Counted from the first letter of the stretch, positions 1 through 5,440 are shown. The stretch is 6,704 nucleotides of DNA from Oceanospirillaceae bacterium (GCA_023954795.1 JAGSHA010000178.1:1-6704), one strand, 5' to 3'. The notes: generated from the sequence alone by a model not told the origin. Program-made: numbers and translations.

Positions 1-1
1 A

Positions 2-151
2 GAGGGTGTGGAAATGGTAATGCCGGGTGACAACATCCAGATGGACGTTACTCTGATCAACCCAATCGCGATGGAAGACGGTCTGCGTTTCGCTATCCGC
101 GAAGGTGGTCGTACCGTTGGTGCAGGTGTTGTATCTAAAATCATCGAATAA
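2..151 (+). CDS. tuf: Elongation factor Tu, C-terminal end (partial)
   Basis: This is the last 49 codons of EF-Tu, the GTPase that delivers aminoacyl-tRNA to the ribosomal A site; the 5' part lies outside the window. The visible protein is the end of beta-barrel domain III, with the family signatures MPGDNIQM and GLRFAIREGGRTVGAGVV, ending in SKIIE and TAA. E. coli EF-Tu ends very similarly (…GAGVVAKVLG). The gene is followed by an intrinsic terminator and then by the S10 operon promoter, which is the str-S10 order seen in Pseudomonas-type gammaproteobacteria. Whether this is the only tuf copy cannot be judged here. Identification is secure from the sequence; the partial state is caused by the window edge, not by a mutation. 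Confidence 0.97.
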   Translation, partial: EGVEMVMPGDNIQMDVTLINPIAMEDGLRFAIREGGRTVGAGVVSKIIE

Positions 152-161
152 TATTCGATGA
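141..161 (+). repeat. 21-nt perfect palindrome across the tuf stop codon
   Basis: The last codons and stop of tuf form an inverted repeat: TCATCGAATA (141-150) and TATTCGATGA (152-161) around one central base at 151. As RNA it would form a small hairpin containing the UAA stop at 149-151. It lies ten bases upstream of the terminator stem. It could be part of the 3'-end structure of the tuf mRNA or a chance result of the IIE-stop coding sequence; no function is established. Confidence 0.6.
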
Positions 162-170
162 TTGACAGAA

Positions 171-200
171 AAAGGCTCCCAGATTGGGGGCCTTTTTTTT
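171..200 (+). terminator. Intrinsic terminator after tuf (end of str operon)
   Basis: A 10-bp stem pairs AAAGGCTCCC (171-180) with GGGGGCCTTT (186-195), with one T-G wobble and a five-base loop AGATT. It runs into eight T residues at 193-200. This is a classic rho-independent terminator 20 bp after the tuf stop. It separates the str operon transcript from the S10 operon promoter that starts at 216. Confidence 0.93.
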
Positions 201-204
201 GGTT

Positions 205-252
205 AAAAAATAAGCTTGACCGAATATCCTTATGCAAGTAGTATTTGCGTCC
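205..252 (+). promoter_or_regulatory. Promoter of the S10 operon (sigma-70 type)
   Basis: A -35 box TTGACC (216-221) and a -10 box TAGTAT (239-244) are separated by exactly 17 bp. An A-rich tract at 205-213, just upstream of the -35 box, resembles an UP element. The predicted start is near 251, where a hairpin begins. The stretch after the -10 box, TTGCGTCC, is G+C-rich toward its end, a feature linked to ppGpp/DksA control of ribosomal promoters. Stringent control here is inferred from that knowledge, not shown. Confidence 0.8.
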
Positions 253-282
253 CCTACATAGTAGGGGTGGTCGGCTTTGCCG
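251..282 (+). promoter_or_regulatory. Two hairpins in the short S10 leader
   Basis: The leader begins with a perfect 7-bp stem, CCCCTAC (251-257) and GTAGGGG (261-267), around a three-base loop ATA. A smaller 4-bp hairpin follows (CGGC 272-275, GCCG 279-282, loop TTT). The first hairpin sits at or within a base or two of the predicted RNA 5' end. The leader is only about 64 nt to the rpsJ ATG, far shorter than the roughly 170-nt E. coli S10 leader, and no attenuator with a U-tract is visible. Possible roles are 5'-end protection or regulator binding; both are inference. Confidence 0.65.
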
Positions 283-314
283 TAATATAATTCGTTAGGA
301 ATTGTGTGATCGAA

Positions 315-626
315 ATGCAGAATCAGAAAATTCGTATTCGTCTGAAAGCCTTTGATCATCGCCTGATCGACTCCTCCGCGCAGGAAATTGTAGATACTGC
401 GAAACGGACGGGTGCTCAGGTGCGTGGCCCGATCCCACTTCCAACCCGCAAAGAGCGCTACACAGTTCTGGTTTCTCCTCACGTGAATAAAGATGCACGT
501 GATCAGTATGAAATCCGTACTCACAAGCGTGTTCTGGACATCGTTGAGCCAACTGAGAAAACAGTTGACGCACTGATGAAGCTGGATCTTGCTGCGGGTG
601 TAGAAGTGCAGATCAGCCTCGGCTAA
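315..626 (+). CDS. rpsJ: 30S ribosomal protein S10 (NusE)
   Basis: S10 is a 30S head protein and, with NusB, is part of the transcription antitermination complex (NusE). The 103-residue protein is full length. It opens with MQNQKIRIRLKAFDH and carries the family blocks RGPIPLPTRKERYTVL (S10 signature and ribosome-insertion loop) and HVNKDARDQYEIRTHKR. The start is chosen at ATG 315 because it reproduces the E. coli length and N terminus exactly. An in-frame GTG at 306 would add three residues (MIE); the AGGA at 297-300 is 5 nt from that GTG but 14 nt from the ATG, so the start is not settled by the ribosome binding site. First gene of the S10 operon. Confidence 0.97.
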   Translation: MQNQKIRIRLKAFDHRLIDSSAQEIVDTAKRTGAQVRGPIPLPTRKERYTVLVSPHVNKDARDQYEIRTHKRVLDIVEPTEKTVDALMKLDLAAGVEVQISLG

Positions 627-670
627 TCAAAAGGCACTGCGCAGATTTAATTTATTAATGAAGCGCTTTT

Positions 671-730
671 TTAGTGTGGAATGCTCTGGGAAGGGCAGCC
701 GTAGTGGGTAACAGCCCCGTACACAACTGG
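671..730 (+). promoter_or_regulatory. 23S rRNA domain I mimic (H19-H20) upstream of rplC; candidate L4 autoregulatory site
   Basis: Bases 676-726 align without gaps to E. coli 23S rRNA domain I around nt 295-345 (recalled from memory), about 39 of 51 identical. An H19-like hairpin pairs UGCUCU (682-687) with AGGGCA (692-697) under a GNRA loop GGGA (688-691). E. coli has GCGUCU/AGGCGC with GGAA, so the three outer pairs all differ and all remain paired. An H20-like hairpin pairs GGGU (706-709) with GCCC (714-717) around AACA. The last nine bases, CGTACACAA (718-726), match exactly. L4 is known to bind this part of 23S rRNA and to repress the S10 operon in E. coli. The element ends seven bases before the rplC Shine-Dalgarno (GAGG, 734-737). 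L4 control is inferred. Confidence 0.8.
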
Positions 731-747
731 CAAGAGGTTTTAAAGAA

Positions 748-1386
748 ATGTCTGTAGGTCTTATCGGACGTAAAGCGGGTATGACGCGCATCTTCGCAGA
801 AGATGGCGTATCCGTGCCAGTCACCGTCATCGAAGTGGAACCGAACCGTGTAACTACTGTGAAAACAGCAGATACCGACGGCTACGCAGCGGTACAGGTT
901 ACTACCGGTTCTAAGAAGGCTAATCGCCTGTCTAAGCCGGAAGCCGGTAACTTCGCCAAAGCTGGTGTAGAAGCCGGTCGAGGTTTGTGGGAGTTCCGCC
1001 TGTCAGGTGACGAAGAAGTCAACGTTGGCGATGAGCTAACTGTTGCGCGCTTCGAAGCAGGTCAGAAAGTGGATGTTACTGGTCAGTCTAAAGGTAAAGG
1101 TTTCCAGGGCGGTATCAAGCGCTGGAACTTCTCCATGCAAGACGCGACTCATGGTAACTCTCTGTCTCACCGTGCTCCGGGTTCTATTGGTCAGTGTCAG
1201 ACTCCTGGCCGCGTGTGGAAAGGCAAAAAAATGGCAGGGCACATGGGTGCTGCGCAGGTAACTGTACAGACTCTGGAAGTCGTTCGCGTAGATGCTGAGC
1301 GTAACCTGCTGTTGATCAAAGGTGCTGTTCCGGGCGCAACCGGCGGTGACGTAATCGTTAAACCGGCTGTTAAAGTCGGCGCCTAA
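748..1386 (+). CDS. rplC: 50S ribosomal protein L3
   Basis: L3 is an early 50S assembly protein that binds 23S rRNA domain VI and sends a long loop toward the peptidyl transferase centre. The 212-residue product is close to the E. coli length of 209. It shows the L3 start GLIGRKAGMTRIF, the block KPEAGNFAKAGVEAGRGLWEF, and the central loop KGKGFQGGIKRWNF followed by THGNSLSHRAPGSIGQCQTPG. Gln151 corresponds to E. coli Gln150, the residue methylated by PrmB. The ATG has GAGG ten bases upstream. An unusually long 121-bp spacer separates it from rpsJ and contains the 23S-like element, so translation of this gene, and of rplD and those after it, may be the regulated step. Confidence 0.97.
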   Translation: MSVGLIGRKAGMTRIFAEDGVSVPVTVIEVEPNRVTTVKTADTDGYAAVQVTTGSKKANRLSKPEAGNFAKAGVEAGRGLWEFRLSGDEEVNVGDELTVARFEAGQKVDVTGQSKGKGFQGGIKRWNFSMQDATHGNSLSHRAPGSIGQCQTPGRVWKGKKMAGHMGAAQVTVQTLEVVRVDAERNLLLIKGAVPGATGGDVIVKPAVKVGA

Positions 1387-1397
1387 GGGGGTTTGAA

Positions 1398-2003
1398 ATG
1401 AATCTGAATTTAGCTGGAGCTAACGGTTCGGTAGAAGTTTCCGACCTGGCTTTTGGTAAAGAATTCAACGAAGCGCTAGTACATCAGGTTGTTACGGCAT
1501 ACCTGGCTGGCGCTCGTCAGGGTACTAAAGCCCAGAAAAACCGCTCTGCGGTATCTGGTGGTGGTGCAAAACCTTGGCGTCAGAAGGGCACCGGTCGTGC
1601 TCGTGCGGGTACTTCCCGTTCTCCAATCTGGCGTACTGGTGGCGTAACGTTCGCTGCACAGCCACGTGACCACGCTCAGAAAGTAAACAAGAAAATGTAC
1701 CGCGCTGCTATGCGTTGCATCTTCTCTGAGTTGGTTCGTCAGGATCGTCTAGTGGTTGTAGAAGATTTCGCTCTGGAATCTCCTAAAACTAAACAGTTTG
1801 TGGCCAAGCTGAACGAGCTTGACCTGTCTAACGTACTGCTGATCACTGCAGACGTAGAGCAGAACCTGTTCCTGGCTGCGCGCAACGTACCACACGTTGA
1901 CGTACGCGATGCTGCGGGTGTTGATCCAGTAAGCCTGGTCGGTTTCGACAAGGTGTTGGTCACTGTTGCTGCGCTGAAGAAGGTTGAAGAGGTGCTCGCA
2001 TGA
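1398..2003 (+). CDS. rplD: 50S ribosomal protein L4
   Basis: L4 binds 23S rRNA domain I early in assembly, and its long loop lines the peptide exit tunnel together with L22. In E. coli it is also the repressor of its own S10 operon. The 201-residue length equals the E. coli protein. The tunnel loop is intact, with KPWRQKGTGRARAGT and SPIWRTGGVTFAAQPRDH (about residues 60-95); the lysine in WRQKGTG is the site of known macrolide-resistance changes in other species and is wild-type here. The start has a strong AAGGGGG overlapping the rplC stop, 11 bp upstream. The last four bases (ATGA) overlap rplW, implying translational coupling. It is the likely ligand of the 23S-like element before rplC. 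Confidence 0.97.
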   Translation: MNLNLAGANGSVEVSDLAFGKEFNEALVHQVVTAYLAGARQGTKAQKNRSAVSGGGAKPWRQKGTGRARAGTSRSPIWRTGGVTFAAQPRDHAQKVNKKMYRAAMRCIFSELVRQDRLVVVEDFALESPKTKQFVAKLNELDLSNVLLITADVEQNLFLAARNVPHVDVRDAAGVDPVSLVGFDKVLVTVAALKKVEEVLA

Positions 2004-2296
2004 ACCAGGAACGCATTTTCCAAGTGCTGTTGGGTCCGCACATCTCTGAAAAGGCAACCATCGTAGCTGAAGGTTCTCAGCAGGTGGTGTTCCGCGTTAC
2101 TAAAGACGCTACCAAGCCAGAAATCAAGAAAGCGGTTGAAGAACTGTTCGACGTCAAAGTTAAAGGCGTGAACATCGTCAACGTTAAGGGCAAAACCAAG
2201 CGTACTGCGCGTGGTTTCGGCACGCGCAATGATGTACGTAAAGCGTATGTCTGCCTGGCTGACGGCTCTGAGATTGATTTCCTCGGTGGCGAGTAA
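2000..2296 (+). CDS. rplW: 50S ribosomal protein L23
   Basis: L23 sits at the peptide tunnel exit and is the docking site for trigger factor and SRP. The 98-residue protein is near the E. coli length of 100. The N-terminal block LLGPHISEKAT includes Glu17, which corresponds to E. coli Glu18, the residue contacting trigger factor. The block KDATKPEIKKAVEELFDVKV is the typical helix-strand of the family, followed by a basic loop (GKTKRTARGFG). Its ATG overlaps the rplD stop as ATGA, and GAGGTG (1989-1994) inside rplD serves as ribosome binding site, so translation is probably coupled to rplD. Confidence 0.97.
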   Translation: MNQERIFQVLLGPHISEKATIVAEGSQQVVFRVTKDATKPEIKKAVEELFDVKVKGVNIVNVKGKTKRTARGFGTRNDVRKAYVCLADGSEIDFLGGE

Positions 2297-2311
2297 TTAG
2301 GGGTTTAAAAA

Positions 2312-3139
2312 ATGGCATTGATCAAAACTAAGCCGACCTCTGCTGGACGTCGTCATGTCGTTAAAGTGGTAAGTGCTGACCTTCACAAAGGTAAGCCTTA
2401 CGCACCGCTGGTTGAGAAAAAATCCAAAAGCGGTGGTCGTAACCACTACGGTCGTATCACTACTCGTCACATAGGTGGTGGTCACAAACAGCAGTACCGT
2501 GTTATCGATTTCCGTCGTAACAAAGATGGAATCCCAGCCGTTGTAGAGCGTCTGGAATACGATCCTAACCGTTCCGCACACATCGCCCTGCTGAAATATG
2601 CAGACGGTGAGCGTCGTTACATCATTGCACCTAAAGGTGTTGCTGCCGGTTCTCAGATTAAATCTGGTACCGACACTGACATCAAGCCAGGCAACTGCAT
2701 GCCTTTGCGCAACATCCCTGTGGGTTCTGTTGTTCACTGCATCGAGTTGAAACCTGGTAAAGGTGCTCAGATGGCGCGTTCTGCGGGTACTTCTGCTCAG
2801 CTGGTTGCGCGTGAAGGTGCTTATGCAACTCTGCGTCTGCGTTCCGGTGAGATGCGTAAAGTCCTTGTTGACTGTCGCGCAACTCTGGGTGAAGTAAGCA
2901 ACTCTGAACACTCCCTGCGTCAGCTGGGTAAAGCTGGTGCTAAGCGCTGGCGTGGTGTTCGTCCAACCGTTCGCGGTGTTGCAATGAACCCGGTTGATCA
3001 CCCACATGGTGGTGGTGAAGGTCGTACCTCTGGTGGTCGTAACCCTGTTACTCCATGGGGTGTACCAACCAAGGGTTATAAGACCCGTAAGAATAAGCGT
3101 ACCGATAAGTTGATCGTACGCCGTCGTCAAGCCAAATAA
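2312..3139 (+). CDS. rplB: 50S ribosomal protein L2
   Basis: L2 is a universally conserved 50S protein needed for subunit association and peptidyl transferase activity. The 275-residue length fits the family (273 in E. coli). Visible blocks are SGGRNHYGRITTRHIGGGHK (about 40-59, RNA-binding OB fold), RRYIIAPKG, RSGEMRKV, and the C-terminal signature MNPVDHPHGGGEGR. His230 counted with Met corresponds to E. coli His229, the histidine placed near the catalytic centre. The tail VRRRQAK is the usual basic end. AGGGG at 2299-2303 lies eight bases before the ATG, 15 bp after rplW. Confidence 0.98.
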   Translation: MALIKTKPTSAGRRHVVKVVSADLHKGKPYAPLVEKKSKSGGRNHYGRITTRHIGGGHKQQYRVIDFRRNKDGIPAVVERLEYDPNRSAHIALLKYADGERRYIIAPKGVAAGSQIKSGTDTDIKPGNCMPLRNIPVGSVVHCIELKPGKGAQMARSAGTSAQLVAREGAYATLRLRSGEMRKVLVDCRATLGEVSNSEHSLRQLGKAGAKRWRGVRPTVRGVAMNPVDHPHGGGEGRTSGGRNPVTPWGVPTKGYKTRKNKRTDKLIVRRRQAK

Positions 3140-3158
3140 TTAGGTTGAGGATACAGTT

Positions 3159-3434
3159 GTGCCACGTTCACTGAAGAAAGGTCCATTTATCGACCTTCAC
3201 CTGCTGAAGAAGGTAGAGGCTGCAATTGAGAACAATGAGCGCCGTCCTATCAAGACTTGGTCTCGTCGTTCTACCGTCTTCCCGAACTTTGTCGGTTTGA
3301 CGATTGCAGTACATAACGGTCGCCAGCACGTTCCAGTGTTTATCACTGAGGACATGGTCGGTCATAAACTGGGCGAGTTCGCTGCTACACGTACATACCG
3401 TGGTCACGCAGCGGATAAGAAAGCCAAGCGATAA
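3159..3434 (+). CDS. rpsS: 30S ribosomal protein S19 (GTG start)
   Basis: S19 forms a complex with S13 in the 30S head near the A and P sites. The 91-residue product starts (M)PRSLKKGPFIDLHLLKKV and contains RRSTVFPNFVGLTIAVHNG and the S19 signature HKLGEFAATRTYRGH. The start is a GTG: it gives exactly the family N terminus, there is no in-frame ATG near it, and GAGGA (3147-3151) lies seven bases upstream. The stop is doubled in frame, TAA then TAG (3432-3437), just before rplV. It lies 19 bp after rplB. Confidence 0.96.
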   Translation: MPRSLKKGPFIDLHLLKKVEAAIENNERRPIKTWSRRSTVFPNFVGLTIAVHNGRQHVPVFITEDMVGHKLGEFAATRTYRGHAADKKAKR

Positions 3435-3447
3435 TAGGAGTTAGATG

Positions 3448-3777
3448 ATGGAAGTTGCCGCTAAATTGAAAGGCGCCCGCATCTCCGCTCAGAAAGCCCG
3501 TCTGGTCTGCGACCAGATCCGTGGCAAGTCTGTTGGTGAAGCTCTGGATATCCTGGCGTATAGCCCAAAAAAAGGTGCGGCGCTTGTTAAGAAAGTACTG
3601 GAGTCTGCTATCGCGAATGCGGAGCATAACGAAGGTGCTGATATTGATGAGCTGCGCGTTTCAACTACTTTCGTTGACGAAGGTATGACTATGAAACGCA
3701 TCAAGCCGCGTGCGAAGGGTCGCGCAGATCGTATTCTGAAGCGTTCCTGCCACATCACCGTTAAAGTGGCTGACTAA
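3448..3777 (+). CDS. rplV: 50S ribosomal protein L22
   Basis: L22 contacts all 23S domains and its long beta-hairpin lines the exit tunnel with L4. The protein starts MEVAAKLKGARISAQKARLV, contains KKVLESAIANAEHNEGADIDEL, and has the tunnel hairpin MKRIKPRAKGRADRIL intact, followed by RSCHITVKVAD. The second of two adjacent ATG codons (3448) is chosen: it gives the Pseudomonas-type N terminus MEVAAKL and sits seven bases from AGGAG-like TAGGAG (3435-3440), whereas ATG 3445 is only four bases away. Length is then 109 residues against 110 in E. coli; the usual basic residue after the final Asp is absent. Confidence 0.95.
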   Translation: MEVAAKLKGARISAQKARLVCDQIRGKSVGEALDILAYSPKKGAALVKKVLESAIANAEHNEGADIDELRVSTTFVDEGMTMKRIKPRAKGRADRILKRSCHITVKVAD

Positions 3778-3799
3778 GCGACTGCTAGGAGAGTTTGTT

Positions 3800-4483
3800 A
3801 TGGGTCAGAAAGTACATCCGACCGGTATACGACTTGGTGTCGTTAAAGACCACACTTCGGTGTGGTATGCGGACAAGTCCCAATACGCAAGCAAGCTGCT
3901 GAATGATCTTGAGGTACGTAAGTACCTGGAGAAGCAGCTCGAAAAAGCATCTGTAAGCCGCATCGAGATCGAGCGTCCTGCACAGAATGCAAAAATCACC
4001 ATTCACACTGCGCGTCCTGGCATCGTGATTGGTAAAAAAGGCGAAGATGTAGAGAAGCTGCGTAATGCAGTTTCCCAGATGATGGGCGTTCCTGTTCACA
4101 TCAACATCGAAGAAGTTCGCAAGCCTGAGCTGGACGCGAAACTGGTAGCACAGAGTGTTGCTAACCAGCTTGAGCGTCGCGTAATGTTCCGTCGCGCTAT
4201 GAAGCGTGCGGTACAGAACGCTATGCGTCTGGGTGCCAAAGGCATCAAGATTCAGGTAGGCGGTCGTCTGGGTGGCGCTGAGATTGCGCGCTCTGAGTGG
4301 TATCGTGAAGGCCGTGTGCCGTTGCACACATTGCGTGCTGATATCGATTACGCTACTTATGAAGCGCACACCACATACGGTGTGATCGGCGTTAAAGTCT
4401 GGATCTTCAAAGGCGAGATTCTTGGTGGCATCGAACAGGTGCGTGCTGAGAAGAAAAACGCGCCTAAGAAGAAAGGTAAGTGA
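3800..4483 (+). CDS. rpsC: 30S ribosomal protein S3
   Basis: S3 lies at the mRNA entry channel of the 30S subunit and contributes to mRNA unwinding. The 227-residue protein is close to the E. coli length of 233, with a shorter lysine-rich tail (KKNAPKKKGK). The N terminus MGQKVHPTGIRLG is the family signature. A KH RNA-binding domain follows, with its GKKG loop at residues 78-81. Arg131, Arg132 and Lys135 match the E. coli residues implicated in ribosomal helicase activity. The C-terminal domain carries GGRLGGAEIARSEWYREGRVPLHTLRADIDY. AGGAG (3787-3791) lies eight bases before the ATG. Confidence 0.98.
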   Translation: MGQKVHPTGIRLGVVKDHTSVWYADKSQYASKLLNDLEVRKYLEKQLEKASVSRIEIERPAQNAKITIHTARPGIVIGKKGEDVEKLRNAVSQMMGVPVHINIEEVRKPELDAKLVAQSVANQLERRVMFRRAMKRAVQNAMRLGAKGIKIQVGGRLGGAEIARSEWYREGRVPLHTLRADIDYATYEAHTTYGVIGVKVWIFKGEILGGIEQVRAEKKNAPKKKGK

Positions 4484-4494
4484 GGTAGACGTCC

Positions 4495-4908
4495 ATGCTG
4501 CAACCTAAACGCCTTAAATACCGCAAGATGATGAAAGGCCGCAACCGCGGTCTGGCACAGCGCGGTAGTAAAGTAAGCTTCGGCGAAATCGGCCTGAAAG
4601 CTACTAGCCGTGGCCGTATCACTTCCCGTCAGATCGAGGCTGCTCGTCGTACGATGACCCGTCACGTGAAACGTGGTGGTAAGATCTGGATTCGCGTTTT
4701 CCCTGACAAGCCAATTACCTCTAAGCCTCTTGAAGTGCGTATGGGTAAAGGTAAAGGTAGTGTTGAGTACTGGGTAGCCCAGATTCAGCCAGGCAAGATG
4801 CTGTTCGAAATGAGCGGTGTGCCTGATGAGTTGGCGAATGAAGCGTTCGCGCTGGCTTCCGCTAAGCTGCCTGTTTCTACAACTGTTGTTAAGCGTACGG
4901 TGATGTGA
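4495..4908 (+). CDS. rplP: 50S ribosomal protein L16
   Basis: L16 is a late-assembling 50S protein that helps shape the A-tRNA site. The 137-residue product begins MLQPKRLKYRKMMKGRNRG and carries the signature blocks GLKATSRGRITSRQIEAAR, IWIRVFPDKPIT and VRMGKGKGSVEYWVA. Arg82 corresponds to E. coli Arg81, the residue hydroxylated by YcfD/RoxA. It is one residue longer than E. coli L16 (136). Its Shine-Dalgarno GAGGT (4482-4486) overlaps the rpsC stop. The stop TGA shares a base with the rpmC start (TGATG), indicating coupled translation. Confidence 0.97.
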   Translation: MLQPKRLKYRKMMKGRNRGLAQRGSKVSFGEIGLKATSRGRITSRQIEAARRTMTRHVKRGGKIWIRVFPDKPITSKPLEVRMGKGKGSVEYWVAQIQPGKMLFEMSGVPDELANEAFALASAKLPVSTTVVKRTVM

Positions 4909-5099
4909 TGAAAGCGAGCGAACTACGTGAGAAGTCCGTTGATGAGCTTCAGCAGGAACTGTTAGGTCTTCTGAAGGAGCAGTTCAATCTGCGCATGCAG
5001 AAAACCACCGGTCAGCTGGCACAAAATCACCTGTTGGGCCAAGTCCGCCGCGACATCGCTCGCGTAAAGACTTTACTCAACGAGAAGGCAGGTAACTAA
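4908..5099 (+). CDS. rpmC: 50S ribosomal protein L29
   Basis: L29 is a small two-helix protein beside L23 at the tunnel exit. The 63-residue length equals the E. coli protein. It starts MKASELREKSVDELQQELL and contains the family signature REQFNLRMQ-like segment KEQFNLRMQKTTGQL, then QVRRDIARVKTLLNEKAGN. The start ATG 4908 overlaps the rplP stop by one base. An in-frame GTG at 4905 would add one Met and is rejected because the family begins MKA. Only 2 bp separate it from rpsQ. Confidence 0.96.
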   Translation: MKASELREKSVDELQQELLGLLKEQFNLRMQKTTGQLAQNHLLGQVRRDIARVKTLLNEKAGN

Positions 5100-5101
5100 G
5101 A

Positions 5102-5365
5102 ATGAGCGCAGAAAAACGTACTCGTACTGTTACTGGCCGCGTTGTCAGTGACAAGATGGATAAAACCATCACAGTTATGGTAGAGCGTAAAGAGAAGCAT
5201 CCGATTTACGGAAAATTCATGAAACGTTCCACCAAACTGCACGCTCACGATGAGAAAAACGAGTGTCAGCAGGGGGATCTGGTAACCATCGCGGAAACCC
5301 GTCCTCACTCCAAGTCTAAAACTTGGGCACTGGTTCGTATTGAAGAGCGCGCAGCGAAGGTGTAA
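5102..5365 (+). CDS. rpsQ: 30S ribosomal protein S17
   Basis: S17 is a primary 16S rRNA binding protein of the 30S body with an OB fold. The 87-residue product (84 in E. coli) has RTVTGRVVSDKMDKTITVMVERKEKHPIYGKF and the signature GDLVTIAETRPHSKSKTWALVRI. The Shine-Dalgarno lies inside the end of rpmC (AGG at 5090-5092). It is the last gene of the S10 operon; its stop codon forms part of the candidate spc promoter -10 box. Confidence 0.97.
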   Translation: MSAEKRTRTVTGRVVSDKMDKTITVMVERKEKHPIYGKFMKRSTKLHAHDEKNECQQGDLVTIAETRPHSKSKTWALVRIEERAAKV

Positions 5366-5376
5366 TATACGCACCC
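5340..5376 (+). promoter_or_regulatory. Candidate promoter of the spc operon, overlapping the rpsQ stop
   Basis: TTGAAG (5340-5345) and TAATAT (5363-5368) are separated by exactly 17 bp, each matching the sigma-70 consensus at four of six positions. The TAA stop of rpsQ is the first half of the -10 box. A G+C-rich stretch (ACGCACCC) follows, as in stringently controlled ribosomal promoters. The position, just before rplN, is where the spc promoter is expected. The predicted start is near 5375. It is a sequence prediction only. Confidence 0.6.
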
Positions 5377-5390
5377 TCGCTCCAATTGTC

Positions 5391-5415
5391 GGCTCGTTGC
5401 TTCTGGCGACGAGTC
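5391..5415 (+). promoter_or_regulatory. 10-bp hairpin in the rpsQ-rplN spacer
   Basis: GGCTCGTTGC (5391-5400) pairs with GCGACGAGTC (5406-5415) around the loop TTCTG, with two T-G wobbles. There is no T-tract behind it, so it is not an intrinsic terminator. It lies about 15 nt into the predicted spc leader and about 15 bases before the rplN Shine-Dalgarno (GGAG, 5431-5434). A weaker 5-bp stem (5419-5431) touches that Shine-Dalgarno. It may be a processing or regulator site; the role is unknown. Confidence 0.6.
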
Positions 5416-5440
5416 TTACACAGAGTTTGTGGAGTAGACC

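Noticed and set aside
623..655. Internal promoter in the rpsJ-rplC spacer based on the AT-rich TTTAAT stretch.
   Set aside because: No -35-like hexamer lies at 16-18 bp upstream.
661..675. boxA-like antitermination motif (GCGCTTTTTTA).
   Set aside because: It departs from the TGCTCTTTA consensus in several positions and has no boxB or rRNA-type context.
671..730. Reading the 23S-like stretch as a real 23S rRNA gene fragment or a recent rRNA insertion.
   Set aside because: It covers only about 51 nt, has no rRNA context on either side, and its H19 stem changes are compensated relative to E. coli, which points to a maintained RNA fold rather than debris. A comparison with the organism's own 23S would settle it.
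1043..1261. Plus-strand 72-codon frame inside rplC.
   Set aside because: It overlaps conserved L3 sequence in another frame and has no protein-like features.
2297..3130. Long open frame (277 codons) on the minus strand opposite rplB.
   Set aside because: It mirrors the rplB codon bias; the product is Thr-rich with no recognisable domain, and the plus-strand L2 is unmistakable.
3785..4369. Minus-strand open frame of 194 codons opposite rpsC.
   Set aside because: It is a shadow of rpsC codon bias, with no ribosome binding site or family motif, and S3 is full length on the plus strand.
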